This document shows, in pieces, positions 25,083 through 35,835 of a DNA stretch of 64,000 nt. This DNA is from Siphonodentalium dalli (lineage: Eukaryota; Mollusca; Scaphopoda; Gadilida; Siphonodentaliidae). How positions within the stretch are numbered: position 1 is the first letter of the stretch; each line of letters starts with the position of its first letter. The translations under genes were made by a program, and so were the position numbers. Below the pieces are notes generated by a model. That model did no database searches, was not told the DNA's origin, and saw only the letters and a list, made by a program, of their open reading frames with translations. The stretch lies in NCBI GenBank assembly GCA_032622095.1, contig CP136069.1, forward strand, positions 52,622,760-52,686,759, written 5' to 3'.

Positions 25083-25393
25083 TCATAGATCCCTCCCATG
25101 GTGGTGCCATTCCCAACCCCGCGACTTACAAATCTCATGATTAAGTCGGAAATAAAAAACTGACTAGACAATAGATAGAATGCGGGTGTATTCATGCGAG
25201 ACTAATCTGGACACGGGTGTGAGTGGGGTCGGCACAGCAATAAAATTTTAACCCTCCTGATTGACACAAGGCCGGAGACGTAATCCATATAGTTCAGTTT
25301 CGGGCTTCCCTTAAGGAAAAAGTAATATTATTTATAAATATTATATTTTTGTGTGGCCTAATAATCATTGAAATCTTACTTCTCTGCCCACAG

Positions 25394-25563
25394 ATCTCCT
25401 GCACGAGCTAAGTCATTTGCTTTCTATGGACGAGGCAATGGAACAATCTGGTTGGACGATGTAAAGTGTGCTGGGAATGAGTCATCAATAACCCTATGTC
25501 CATCAGCGGTATGGGGCAATACAAACTGTGATCATTCGGAGGATGCCGGAGTCATGTGCGGAA
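25394..25563 (+). CDS. Exon: SRCR domain 4, C-terminal half
   Basis: Acceptor CTTCTCTGCCCACAG, donor GTATGT, phase 2 in and phase 1 out. It encodes AKSFAFYGRGNGTIWLDDVK, ITLC and TNCDHSEDAGVMC with C5 to C8. It also carries an NGT sequon at the start of GTIWLDD and an NES sequon in CAGNESS. It pairs with the exon at 16731-16893 across an 8.5-kb intron. Confidence 0.94.
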
Positions 25564-25569
25564 GTATGT

Positions 25570-25627
25570 GAAATATATATAAAATGCATGCGGCATGTAT
25601 ATTAAATATATATAGAACGCATGTATA

Positions 25628-25658
<31 letters not shown>

Positions 25659-25790
25659 AAGCATGTATATTATAAAATATATATACAATGCATGTATATT
25701 ATAAAATACATATATAACTCATGTATATTATAATATATCTATAGAAAGAATGTATATAAAATATATACAGAACACATGTATAAGGCCAAA
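25570..25790. repeat. TA-rich degenerate tandem repeat
   Basis: Repeats of about 40-50 bp built on ATGTATATTATAAAATATAT, with a pure (TA)n stretch near 25635-25660. Confidence 0.85.
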
Positions 25791-26569
25791 CAAAAATGTT
25801 ATTTGTTTCCAACTTCTGACCCACCCTTAAAAATAGCCACTGACCCAGTCTTATTAAAACTAGACCATGTTTCATTTCAATCAACTTACGGTGTGGGTAC
25901 TCCCATCGTTAAATTTATTTCAATCGGGAGGTATCAAGCCAATGAAATTACTTGCGCATCGAAGAATGCGTTGCTTGAACAATGAATAGCTTCCTGAAAA
26001 TTAAATTAATATTCTCTTATTCAAACAAGCCACACCCGCAGTGTTTGACTGCAGTCTTGAAGTTATCGAATATATACACATTAGTGTCACATATCTTAAC
26101 ATGGAAAAATATAATGAAAAATGATAATTAAAATTGCCATGTTGTTTTACATCGTTCATATATTCTGTTGAGTATAATACAGTAGCCCCCAAAGACGAAG
26201 AAGCCTCATTCTGCTCATTGCCTTGACTCACCTCAATTTGAGTGGAAAAGATTAGTATTCAATGACCATCGCTACTTTCGTTGCCGCGGATCACCGTGAA
26301 TCATCGCGAATGCTACGAACGCTTCAAATGGGCTCGGGAAACCCCGTCAGATGTTATAACACCATTTTTAGTCGTGTTTTTCAAAAACTCAACTTATGGT
26401 TTGACGAGCGACGGTTGGTGGGCGGGCGGGCGGGCGGGCGGACCTAAAGAATGCCTTATAACTTTGACATTTGTGAACGTATTAAAAAAAATTTGGTATG
26501 TGAGTTACTCCCAATGACTATTTACTGCATGTAGAAAATAGGTCACGTCCAAACGTTTTGACAAGAGTT

Positions 26570-27290
26570 ATCCATCTTAGATGGTTTTTAGTCAAGTTTT
26601 TCACTGTTAGCACGCAAATATTAACCAATTTCAACAATATTTGGTATATGAGACTCTTGCAACAATATCTCGGACGAGTTCGAAAACCAGATTTGTCCCG
26701 AATGTTTTTTTATCACCGTTAGTGCGATAACTCGATGAAATATTAACAGACTTCAACAATATTTGGTATATGAGTCTCTTGCAACAATATTTGTCCGAAT
26801 TTTTTTCCCAGAGTTATGGGTCTTAGTTTATCTATTTTTAGCAATTTTATCACTGTTAGTGCGATAACTCGATGAAATATTAACCGATTTCAACATTATT
26901 TGGTATATGAGTCTCCTGCAACAATATCTCAGATGAGTTCGAAAACCAGGTTTGTCCGAATTTTTTTCGCGGAGTTATGGGTCTTAGTTTGTCTATTTTT
27001 AGCAATGTTATCACTGTTAGCCCGATAACTCAATGAAATATTAACCGATTTAAACAATATTTGGTAAATGAGTCTCTTGCAACAATATCTCGGACGAGTT
27101 CGAAAACCTGCTTTGTCCGAATTTTTTTCCGGAGTTATGGGTCTTAGTTTGTCTATTTTAATAACAATTTTATCACCGTTAGTGCGATAACTCAATGAAA
27201 TATTAACGGATTCAATTGATATTTTGTATATAGGTCTATTGCAATAATATACCACCGTCTGACTTTTTTTCCCGGAGTTGTGCACCTTAT
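26570..27290. repeat. Five-copy tandem repeat (GTGCGATAACTCGATGAAAT type) with GGGC-rich head
   Basis: Units share TATCACCGTTAGTGCGATAA, GATGAAATATTAACCGATTT, ATTTGGTATATGAGTCTC and CGGACGAGTTCGAAAACC. The head at 26400-26440 is a (GGGC)n run preceded by CGACGGTTGG. It is related to the arrays at 15090 and 56530 but not identical. Confidence 0.88.
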
Positions 27291-27939
27291 TGGCAGAAGT
27301 TTGGTTCGACTGCCAAAAAACTCGACAAAAGCATCTTACCCCTTGTTCTTTATATTTTGATTCAAAACAATGTTTTTTTTATTTGTTGTTGCATTGAGCT
27401 AGATTTCAATCTAAAGGAAAAAAATGAAAAATAAATTTAGGTTTTTAAAATATTTTTTTTATATCAAAATTTTTAAAAGATCAAAATATATAAAGAAGAC
27501 GTAAATGCTCTTTATTGTTTGTGAAATTTTATGTATGGATCTGAGAATCCGTGAATAGGTTCGATCTCATTTTCTGCATACATTTGTATATACCAATATA
27601 TCTTCAGTCATTAGATTCAATACATGTGTTTGTGAAAACTTATAGAGCAAGTTTTAAATGTAATGTAAAAGAAACAAAACCAAAAATTAAATTCACTTTT
27701 TTAAAAATAATTTTTTTTAATCAAAATTTTTAAAAGATCAAAATGTGCCAAATCACACTTTGGCTGAGGTATGATTTTGTGTCAAATTATTATTGTCTGC
27801 ATGTTTATTAGCAGAGTCTCCTCGGTCACCTTACTGGTTCAATTCATGCCGAGCACAAGGGTGCCACATCTACAAAGAAGCCGCCAAACAATAGGTTGAT
27901 AATTACGTAACGGAATGGTGCCTCGATAATGTAGACGAT

Positions 27940-28750
27940 GAGTGATCATATGCATGCATATGATAGCCTTAGTTATATATTTTCGTTTTTTTGTCGCTTC
28001 CTAGAGGGTCTGAACAGACAAGCGAAAAAGCAGTATTGCCAGTATACATATATATGTAGCGTATATCTTTTAATCCTCCATGTTTTTGTTTTGTCAGGTG
28101 AGCAAACGTTCTAATTGTGTCATCTCTGATAAATACATAAGGCGGTCATGCTTTGTTTAGGTGTAGACACACTCTAATAAAGAGCGTTCTCAAATATGAT
28201 CGTACCCGGTTGATTTTGCGGATTGTCCTGATACATGTGACTTACCAGTGATGGTTATTGATCTATTTTTTCATTTTCATCGAAGGACTTGATTTAAAAC
28301 AGTTGGTGTGAAATGGGATGTGGCATATTAAAACAACTATTAAATGCATGACTTCATATATTAATACACATACATTAGATTATGGAGATGGTGAGTTATC
28401 AGATGTGCGCATGTATGTGAGAGGCTCAGTTATATATTTTTGGTTTGTGTCCTCCCAGAGGGTGTATAAACAGATACGTGAATATGAAGTATGTATGATG
28501 GGGGGGGATGGCAAACTATCGATTTCAAAATACAAGGTAGAGTTTTTTCTATGTTTTTGTTTGGTGAGAACAATTTCTATTATGGTCATCTCCAATAAAT
28601 AGCTACATGCTTTTGTTTCCAAAAAGTTGTAGACACATTGAAATAAAGAGCATTATCAAATGTGATCTTTCGTACCACTTTTGAATTAAGGATGGTTTTG
28701 TTGATTTCCAAGATGCATGTTTGTAATACCAATGATGGTTATTTTTTTCC
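27940..28750. repeat. Two-copy ~470-bp diverged duplication
   Basis: AGTTATATATTTTCGTTTTT at about 27970 matches AGTTATATATTTTTGGTTTG at about 28428. AATAAAGAGCGTTCTCAAAT at about 28177 matches AATAAAGAGCATTATCAAAT at about 28641, and both continue to CAGTGATGG/CAATGATGG. The function is unknown. Confidence 0.75.
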
Positions 28751-29305
28751 AAAATTTACTTACATTCTATATCAACTTATTTAGTGCGATTTCAGCTGAA
28801 ATGTTCCATTGTGATACCACAATTTGTTTGAGATAAGAAACAGTGGTGAAATAAATACATAGATAATACAATATCAAACAGAATATTGTTTTCCATCTGG
28901 CACTTTTCGACCCAAACATGCTATATTATAAACTAGAAGCTAAGAGAAAAGTCAAATAGTCTTTGTGATTTTTATTGAATTTTCTTTTAACGTTTTTTTT
29001 AGATTGAACTCATTGCTCAATTTAACAGATGTTTTATTATTTTAATAAAATTTTTGAAGAAAAATAAACCCTGCAGTTATATAACATCCGCACTGATTTC
29101 ACAGGGGTACCCCGAGTCACCTCGCCAAATTTGATTAAAATCATCCAGTGGTCTGGGAGAGCAATCAGACAGACAGTTGTTCATAAGGTTGCAGCATTTC
29201 ATGGTGATTCACGAAGATTTCCTGTGGACAGACACCTGTCAAAAAGCTATGAAAATTATAGTATTCTGTTAATTGAAATAATGTTTCTTACATTTGAACA
29301 ATGAG

Positions 29306-29716
29306 CTAGGTCCCCAGAGGGTGAAATTAGTGGCGCTATCCTGCAAATGTCTGTGCCCTGGCTTCACCAAATTCACTCTCTCAGAACCTCATTCTGCTTA
29401 GGCCCCCAACTGCTATGGGAAATCAGATTGAAGTTTCCCAGTTGAAGTTGGTGATGTTCACCCATTAATCACCTTGATTAGGCATTTTATCTTCTGCAAA
29501 TAAGGGGATATAAAAACTGAACAGAAGGGAAAAAGTAACTAAAAACAATTGTTAATTTGAGTAAATTAGATACTTCCCAGAAGATGAGGTCTAAGCAGAA
29601 TGAGGTCCCCAGATGGTGAATTTAGTTATGCTAACACGCTGTGTGGGGCAGCATCACTAAGTTCATCCTCTGGGGACCTAATTCTGCAAATGACAGACAC
29701 ACTATTTCAAGGCTTG
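29306..29716. mobile_element. D-family element, long dimeric form
   Basis: Two GGTCCCCAGA(G/T)GGTGAA hairpins flank the family's unique middle, here inverted relative to the 14199 copy. It ends TTTCAAGGCTTG. The left tip is decayed. Confidence 0.82.
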
Positions 29717-29970
29717 CCTGCCAATCAAGCAGCCAGTTTCAGAGAAACTTCATCATAATAATAATAATAATAATAAATAGTTTTTATATAGCGCTTTATC
29801 CCATATGGCCCAGAGCGCTTACATTCCTACTAGTACCCTGCCCTCTATCACACGTGATATACATACATCTATACACACCACATACCTAAAGATATACACA
29901 TACATCAAAATAATTAAACAACATCTGAGGTAACTTCCCCATAGTGAGCACAGAATAATTCACTCTTTAA

Positions 29971-30196
29971 CCCTTTGAGTGCCAGGGGGCGATCTTATCG
30001 GCCCTAAACCTACAAAATAAGTCTGTTAAAGAATTAAATTATTAAAATTGTAAAAAAAAAAAATAAAAAAAAAATTGTTAGGCCAATGCATTCTCTTATA
30101 TATGCGAGGCGACCTATGGTCGACTCGCATATATAAGAGAATGCATTGGCACAGGGTATATGGGTTGATACAAAAATCGACCTGGCACTCAAAGGG
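29971..30196. mobile_element. TTAA-family B hairpin MITE
   Basis: TTAA on both sides, with ends CCCTTTGAGTGCCAGGGGGC and ACCTGGCACTCAAAGGG. The right half carries the shared core CCAATGCATTCTCTTATATA with its complement across CCTATGGTCGA. Confidence 0.88.
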
Positions 30197-30575
30197 TTAA
30201 CACAGTCAATTGAATAAACCGTACAGGGTGACCTCTGGAAATTAGTTTGCATAGCTGTGCTTTCTGAAAGAGTGACTGACACCGAATAATTGAGGTTATC
30301 GTCATAAATGGCTAATTAATGGACAAACTAATTTATAGTATTCTGTTAATTGACAGTTTATGAGTATATTATTTTTCTAAGATTTAAGTTATCTTTTCTG
30401 TTATCTTGCAATTATTCAAGATTTGATTCGAAGTCAGTACAGTCACCCAATTCGAGATTGACACCAAATTGGTCTGCTGATTCAAATATTATATGGAATT
30501 ATATGTGTACTTGTTGATATTGTTATATTTATGATAATATTTAATATATCATTTTATATTGCTAAATTTTTTCAG

Positions 30576-30732
30576 ATCCAACATCCACATCACCGATTCG
30601 ACTGGTGAATGGCACTGTTCCAAGTGAAGGCAGAATCGAAGTATTCCACCAGGGACATTGGGGATCAATATGCGACGATCTTGTGACTGTTAGGGAGGCT
30701 AAAGTTCTCTGTCGTCTTGCCGGTTATCCATC
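30576..30732 (+). CDS. Exon: SRCR domain 5, N-terminal half
   Basis: Acceptor AAATTTTTTCAG, donor GTTAGT (non-consensus at +3), phase 1 in and phase 2 out. It encodes PIRLVNGTVPS, GRIEVFHQGHWGSICDDLV and AKVLCRLAGYPS. C2 and C3 are kept, but WGT is WGS and LGF is AGY, making it one of the more divergent halves. It has an NGT sequon. Confidence 0.92.
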
Positions 30733-31323
30733 GTTAGTATCTTTATTTGTCCTTCGATTTTGAGGCACACAATTGCTCTTGTGTGCCATCGCGCGTCTGG
30801 AATGGAAAAGTACCATGCAAAAAGTTGTGCATTTCACGATCTTGGTCGAGTTGACTCAACAATTAATAATAAAATGTAGCTCAGTAAGGACTGTAAGGTC
30901 CTTTGTTTTTATTACATATCTATCAACGTAATTAGCATGATCGCACGACGTTCCAGGCGTGTGATAATTCTCAAAATCGCACTAGTGCAATCTGTCGACG
31001 GAACTAGTTCATTCAGTGTTGTTAGACTGGCTTTCGCCGTTACTATTTTTACTTTTTCAACTTTTCAACGCAAGGGCGACAACCCACTTGCCGAAATCGC
31101 AGCGCGCTGATTGGGTTATATTTTTGGAAAATCTGGGAAAACCCAATTAACACCTTTGCGCAGGTCAAGATGGGTCAAGTTCACTCGCGGATAGAAGGGC
31201 TCCCTGTCTGATTGTTGCGTTAACCCTAAAATGCCGTTAAAACTCAATTAAATTCACATTTTCTGTACCGGAGATGTACGATTGTGAGTCAACTTACTAT
31301 GATACGTAGATATGTAATAAAAA

Positions 31324-31486
31324 TAGAACCGCATGAATGTCTGAATTTTGACGAAATTATCGCACTCGATTTGTTGGCGGAACGCGAGACCTCTCGTGCG
31401 GGACTGGGTCCCCCACTCGAGGTATCGCTCCGCCAACAAATCTCGTGCGATAATCTCGTCAACATTCAGACACTCATGCGGTTCTA
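31324..31486. mobile_element. Foldback element, ~163 bp
   Basis: The left arm TAGAACCGCATGAATGTCTG, with CGAAATTATCGCACTCGATT, is matched by a diverged inverted right arm. The GC-rich centre includes GGGACTGGGTCCCCC. Confidence 0.75.
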
Positions 31487-32635
31487 TCTATGTAATATAT
31501 AAGTATATACACTTCATATATGCTCACAGCGATCTAGCATCTACTGAAAGTTCAAAGTCTGCAACATCGAAGATCATATGATCAAACAATTCAAGCAATT
31601 GAGAATAATCTATAATGTTGCCCGCTTCCTCAGTCATTATTATGTTGTTCATCGTAATATAATTACAACTACTTTCGTTTTCGTCGAAATGCGGGCATTT
31701 AATTGGTCGAGAGGCTACCGCGTGACCTGCGTCTATCAGTGCATAGACTTTGCAGTAGACGAGTCACATCGCGTAGTGACACTTTAAGAAAATTGGGCGA
31801 GTCTATAACCGTCGCCCCACACGACGTCCCCGGATGACGCGAAAGCGCGGAACGAGAATTCCATTAGAATTTCAGTGAAAAAACAACTCGAAAACTCAAT
31901 GCTAGAAACATTTGAACAAGTTGTTGATGTCTATATTGCATGTTTCTGCTTCTTATGGACACTATACTATACTTATGTCTGTTCATTTCAGCCGTATTCA
32001 GGTTTTGGTAACGCTCGACTGAACACTCAAAATTCGTGCCGCGTTTTTCATTTGTCCAATTTTCGAAAGAGCGTCTATGACAACGTGTATAGTTACTGTG
32101 AACAGAAATTATCATGAATCAGGCTGATCAACATGGCAAATTTTATTGGATATAAATAAAATGTATTACCCGATTACAACCCTATTAACATTTTTCAGCT
32201 TCATAACAATGCTAACGACATGACATTTGTCACGAGTACATTAGATATGATCAGGGCATTTGTTTACAAATTACATCGGGCTGGAGTCTGGACTGGTCTG
32301 GAGTTAATAATTTTACCGGAGATCGCGGATTCGACTCTGTGTGTGTTGATAATTATTGGGTTGTTATCGAGTCATTTTAAACGTAAATCGTAGCCAAACA
32401 AGTCATTCTTTTTATCATGGATAGTTCATTGCTGAAAATTGAAATTGCAGTGTAGATATTTATTTTCTGAAAGTTTTCTTGGCGAAGTTGCTCGTTGACA
32501 ATTTCGGCCAATTTATTTCGGCCCATCAACCAAATTCCGAGATCGTCCAACGGAAAATCATGTTTTGGCAATTAATTTTCTGAGATGGATTAATAGTAGA
32601 TAGTTAAAAATAAAGTGTTATAGTTGTAATTATAA

Positions 32636-32795
32636 GCCATCAACGTCGTTTTTCGGTTGATCTATGAGCGTATAGACCGATCAGTAGACGAATAACATAC
32701 TTAGTATAATCCGCTTCGCGGAATTATACAGTATGTTATTCGTCTACTGATCGGTCTATACGCTCATAGATCAACCGAAAAACGACGTTGATGGC
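32636..32795. mobile_element. Near-perfect 160-bp palindromic MITE
   Basis: GCCATCAACGTCGTTTTTCG at the left is exactly complementary to the right end, and pairing continues with few differences to a centre TCCGCTTCGCGGA. Such low arm divergence suggests recent insertion or arm conversion. Confidence 0.88.
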
Positions 32796-32838
32796 ATATG
32801 CAAGCAGTCAGATGTTACATTTTGTCTCTTGTTTTCAG

Positions 32839-33008
32839 AATGAATCCCACGGTGAAACTTCGGGCATTTTATGGATCGTCACCTGGACCAATTCAAATCG
32901 ACGATTTACGTTGTTCTGGAAATGAAATTGCCATTGATTCATGCTCATTTCAGCCATGGGGAACCAGTGATTGTCAACACAATGAAGACCTTGGTCTTAT
33001 ATGTATAA
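32839..33008 (+). CDS. Exon: SRCR domain 5, C-terminal half
   Basis: Acceptor CTCTTGTTTTCAG, donor GTATGT, phase 2 in and phase 1 out. It encodes FYGSSPGPIQIDDLRCSGNE, DSC and SDCQHNEDLGLIC. C5 to C8 are present. The usual IWLDD is IQIDD and EDAGV is EDLGL, so this domain diverges at positions that are otherwise strongly kept in its neighbours. Confidence 0.93.
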
Positions 33009-33254
33009 GTATGTATATCTCCCTCAAAGATATCTTGGGCACTGAATGAACTAGTGGTTATATACTTCTTGCTTGCAAGATCCTAGAAGAATTTTATTTT
33101 AAATCGGTACGCACAGTCAAACCCGATAGGTTCAACTTCCAACGGACCATGTGACAGTCCTTTCATTATAAAGGTAATGCCAGATGAGTCTGCAGTCTTT
33201 TCAATTTCTTGTACCACACAAGATAAGTCGCTGTTTTCATCTGTTCAAGTTTAA

Positions 33255-33645
33255 CCCTTTACCCAACAAACCGGCCAAAACCGGCCAAATAAAGCTTCAA
33301 CAGCCTAAAATATCTTGGGTCTGTCTCAATAGAACCATAGAAATATGGATATCATTGGAACCGGCTCATTGACCACATTGTGATGGTTACAGTTATGCCC
33401 TGTGCCAATGCATTCTCTTATATATGCGAGTCGACCATAGGTCGCCTCGCATATATAAGAGAATGCATTGGCCTAAAAAAATATTTTTTTAACACTTTTT
33501 ACCATTTTTTCTTACATTCTTTAACAATTTTATAATTTTTAATGTTTTAAGCCAATGCATTCTCTTATATATGCGAGGCGACCTATGGTCGACTCGCATA
33601 TATAAGATAATGCATTGGCACAGGGCCCTTCTGTTGGGTAAAGGG
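33255..33645. mobile_element. TTAA-family A MITE, 391 bp, inverted copy
   Basis: TTAA flanks at 33251-33254 and 33646-33649, with ends CCCTTTACCCAACAAACCGG and CCTTCTGTTGGGTAAAGGG. Two shared-core hairpins lie around an AT-rich middle. The orientation is opposite to the copies at 1921 and 3554. Confidence 0.92.
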
Positions 33646-34189
33646 TTAATGAATGTTATCTTTATGATATTGATAATGACAACGCAACGATTCCTAATTT
33701 TGTGCAATTGTACGTGTTTTCTTTTAAGGAATGACGTCTTCACAATTGTTCAACAAACCTTTACCTACAATGTCTCATCAATGTTTGCTAGGGGGTTTGA
33801 GAATTCCTCTCTTTTATGACAGTGCTCCGTGGATGTGTAATTGCAATTTTGTTTACGAGAATCACTCAGAACAAATGTCGTTTTTTGCATCACAAATGAT
33901 GCCTTTTCTTAGCACTCAGTATGATAATTCAGGTTCTCGTTGAGATTTTTAACCCTGTACTGGGTGCAATACTCTGTTGACTTATAAACTAAAGTTTGGA
34001 GTGGTCACTTTGACTGAAAATTCCTATCAAAACAAATTGGGAAAGAATATTCCTACTCCCGGATGCCAGATAAACTAGCCAATGTGAGACTTGCCTCTTC
34101 TCTCTACATTGAAACAGAAGATTAAATTCTTTACGATGAAAACTTAGTAAATGTTATTTTCCCTCTGACGTGGCACCTTCTTCTGCTTT

Positions 34190-35320
34190 CTCCATACAGC
34201 CTGAGGGCTTGCAGTTGGTTGGTGGTCATGCCTCCTTTACTTTAGTTGTGGCCTCCAGAGTCTCAGCTGAGAAGGGCAGCGATAGACGTTGTGTGGCAGC
34301 TACCGCTGGTCCTCACTCCGGCAATTCCGGTTTCATTGTATCGCTGCAGTGCGCTGCACATGCAGGTTTCTTGTGATAGCTAGTACACCAATGACGGTGT
34401 TCCATTCCACCGACAAGTCCCGGCTCTAGCGACACATTGCCTGTCAGACCAGTTCATTGTGTCATGACCTACCACTGCCTCCATTCCAGGGGAATCTACC
34501 TCACAAGCTTCGACCTGTCCTTCTTTCCAGTCTTCAGGCTTCCGTACCGTAAGGTTTTGGGGTGAGCCAGTATTCCTGCTGTCAACCTGTGTGACCTTGA
34601 CTTGTACGGTTCCTGGCCTACTTCGGCTAAAAGAAAACCTAGGCCAGAACCAACACAGACTTGTAATTTCAATCCCCGAGGCTCAGGAATTTGTTCCTCA
34701 TCGAACCAGGCGACCTAGTCGGGATACTTGCCCCTTTTCTCCATCTCCTTGACGGACAGTGCCGTAAGGAGATGAGGACGTGCTGTCACTACATCCCCTG
34801 AATTTGGAAACGTTTGATGCATGTCCAAGTACGCCATGCACATCCGTGATTGCCTTCCAAAAGGGTATTTTCGGATGGGTCAGTCATTCAATTTTAGGCT
34901 AACACTTGCGCACCAACACAATACTAACAGCTCCTAGGAAAACATGCACACTACTGCATTGTTTAATACGGGGTCTAGCAACGGATACCTCTGTTCATTG
35001 CTATTATTATATAATTTGTCAACAACTGCGCAAGTAAACTTCGAAAGTGACAATCGATTGTTAGTACATATCAGAACGAAACAATAACGCGCGGTGCCTT
35101 TTTTCTGTAAACTCGGTACAGCCTACACTGCAGGCTCGGGAGTAGGTTGGTGGTCATGCCTCCTCTAGTCGTGGTCTCCACAACCTCCGTAGAGAAGACC
35201 AGCAATGGATGTTCTGTGGCAGCTACTGCTGGTGCTGCGTCAGTCAATCCAGGTTCATTCTATCGTGGCGCATACCGGTTTTCAGAACCTTTTCTTGCCA
35301 TGGCTACCGCAGTGTTACCT
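34190..35320. repeat. Two diverged copies of a ~180-bp repeat, ~0.95 kb apart
   Basis: GGTTGGTGGTCATGCCTCCT occurs near 34213 and 35140, followed by GTGGCAGCTACCGCTGGTCC and GTGGCAGCTACTGCTGGTGC. The style (repeat units in a GC-richer island) resembles the DIRS-internal repeats at 22905-24155, but the sequence is different. Identity unknown. Confidence 0.7.
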
Positions 35321-35835
35321 GTCCCAGACAAGTCGCGATCATTAAAGGCATGGGCGGCGTTCGTTGCAGAAATATTTATATTTGCATCTTCAAATCGCCA
35401 TCAACAGAAGGAACACAAAAATATATACAGTTCCGCTCATATGCCAAACATAATCAGCACGTAAATAATATATTGTCGTCAATATGTACAATGGTGTACG
35501 TAAACAAGAGCCTGCTCGTGTTACAGAAGTTGTGCTTCTGTTTACATAACACAGCGCAATTATATTGGTTAATCACACAAAAATTATACAAACGCTCTTT
35601 ATTATTTCCATATCAGGAAAACAGTAACAAATAACGCTCTTTATGTTTGCCATATCCGGATCTAAACAAAAGGCAGGAAACGTAGCATTTTTAGCTTTTG
35701 TTTACATAAGAAGGGGGGGGGGAATTGACAATAACATACTGTTATGCCATATTTCTGATTGGCATAAGAACATAGTCTGTCTATATGTTACTATTCCTTC
35801 CGTTTATTGCGGTTTTTGATGAGGTGAATATTATA

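Larger units (their letters stand above)
20641..25350 (+). mobile_element. DIRS-like retroelement with inverted ends and internal complementary region
   Basis: The left end (TTTTCCGCCAAGGAGAAGCC onward, to about 20815) and the right end share an inverted repeat of roughly 170 bp, found again at about 25150-25308. A block at 24984-25082 is complementary to both termini in tandem: its first part to the left tip (20639-20681) and its second part to the right tip (25289-25348). That is the internal complementary region that defines DIRS-type retroelements, used in the family as template to rejoin ends through a circle. No target duplication is seen, as expected for tyrosine-recombinase elements. 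I recognise no intact reverse transcriptase, methyltransferase or recombinase frame, so this copy is degenerate or non-autonomous. It ends 43 nt before the exon at 25394. Confidence 0.82.
16894..25393. other. 8.5-kb intron inside SRCR domain 4
   Basis: The longest intron. From the left it holds a TTAA-family C MITE (16910-17057), a composite foldback with minisatellite arms (17204-18378) and a 164-bp foldback (18492-18655). After these come a stretch of GAACTCGAAAACGG-type repeat DNA (18740-19450) and a block related to 3140-3300 (19550-19690). A repeat at 20160-20300 also occurs inverted at 40180-40320. A 4.7-kb DIRS-like element (20641-25350) fills the rest to 43 nt before the exon. No exon is recognised. 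Confidence 0.7.
25564..30575. other. Intron between SRCR domains 4 and 5
   Basis: It starts with a TA-rich satellite (25570-25790) in which GCATGTATATTATAAAATAT words repeat. A GGGC head (26400-26440) with a five-unit tandem array (26570-27290) follows. A ~470-bp two-copy duplication covers about 27940-28290 and 28410-28750. Then come a D-family element (29306-29716), an ATA trinucleotide run (29753-29777) and a TTAA-family B MITE (29971-30196). No exon is recognised. Open frames on either strand lack motifs. Confidence 0.65.
30733..32838. other. Intron inside SRCR domain 5
   Basis: It contains a foldback at 31324-31486 and a near-perfect 160-bp palindrome at 32636-32795, which ends 43 nt before the exon. 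No exon is recognised. Frames at 31284-31581 are made by the foldback arms. Confidence 0.7.

Noticed and set aside
29641-29889. Frame running through a D-family element and ATA repeats
   Set aside because: It consists of transposon and microsatellite translation.
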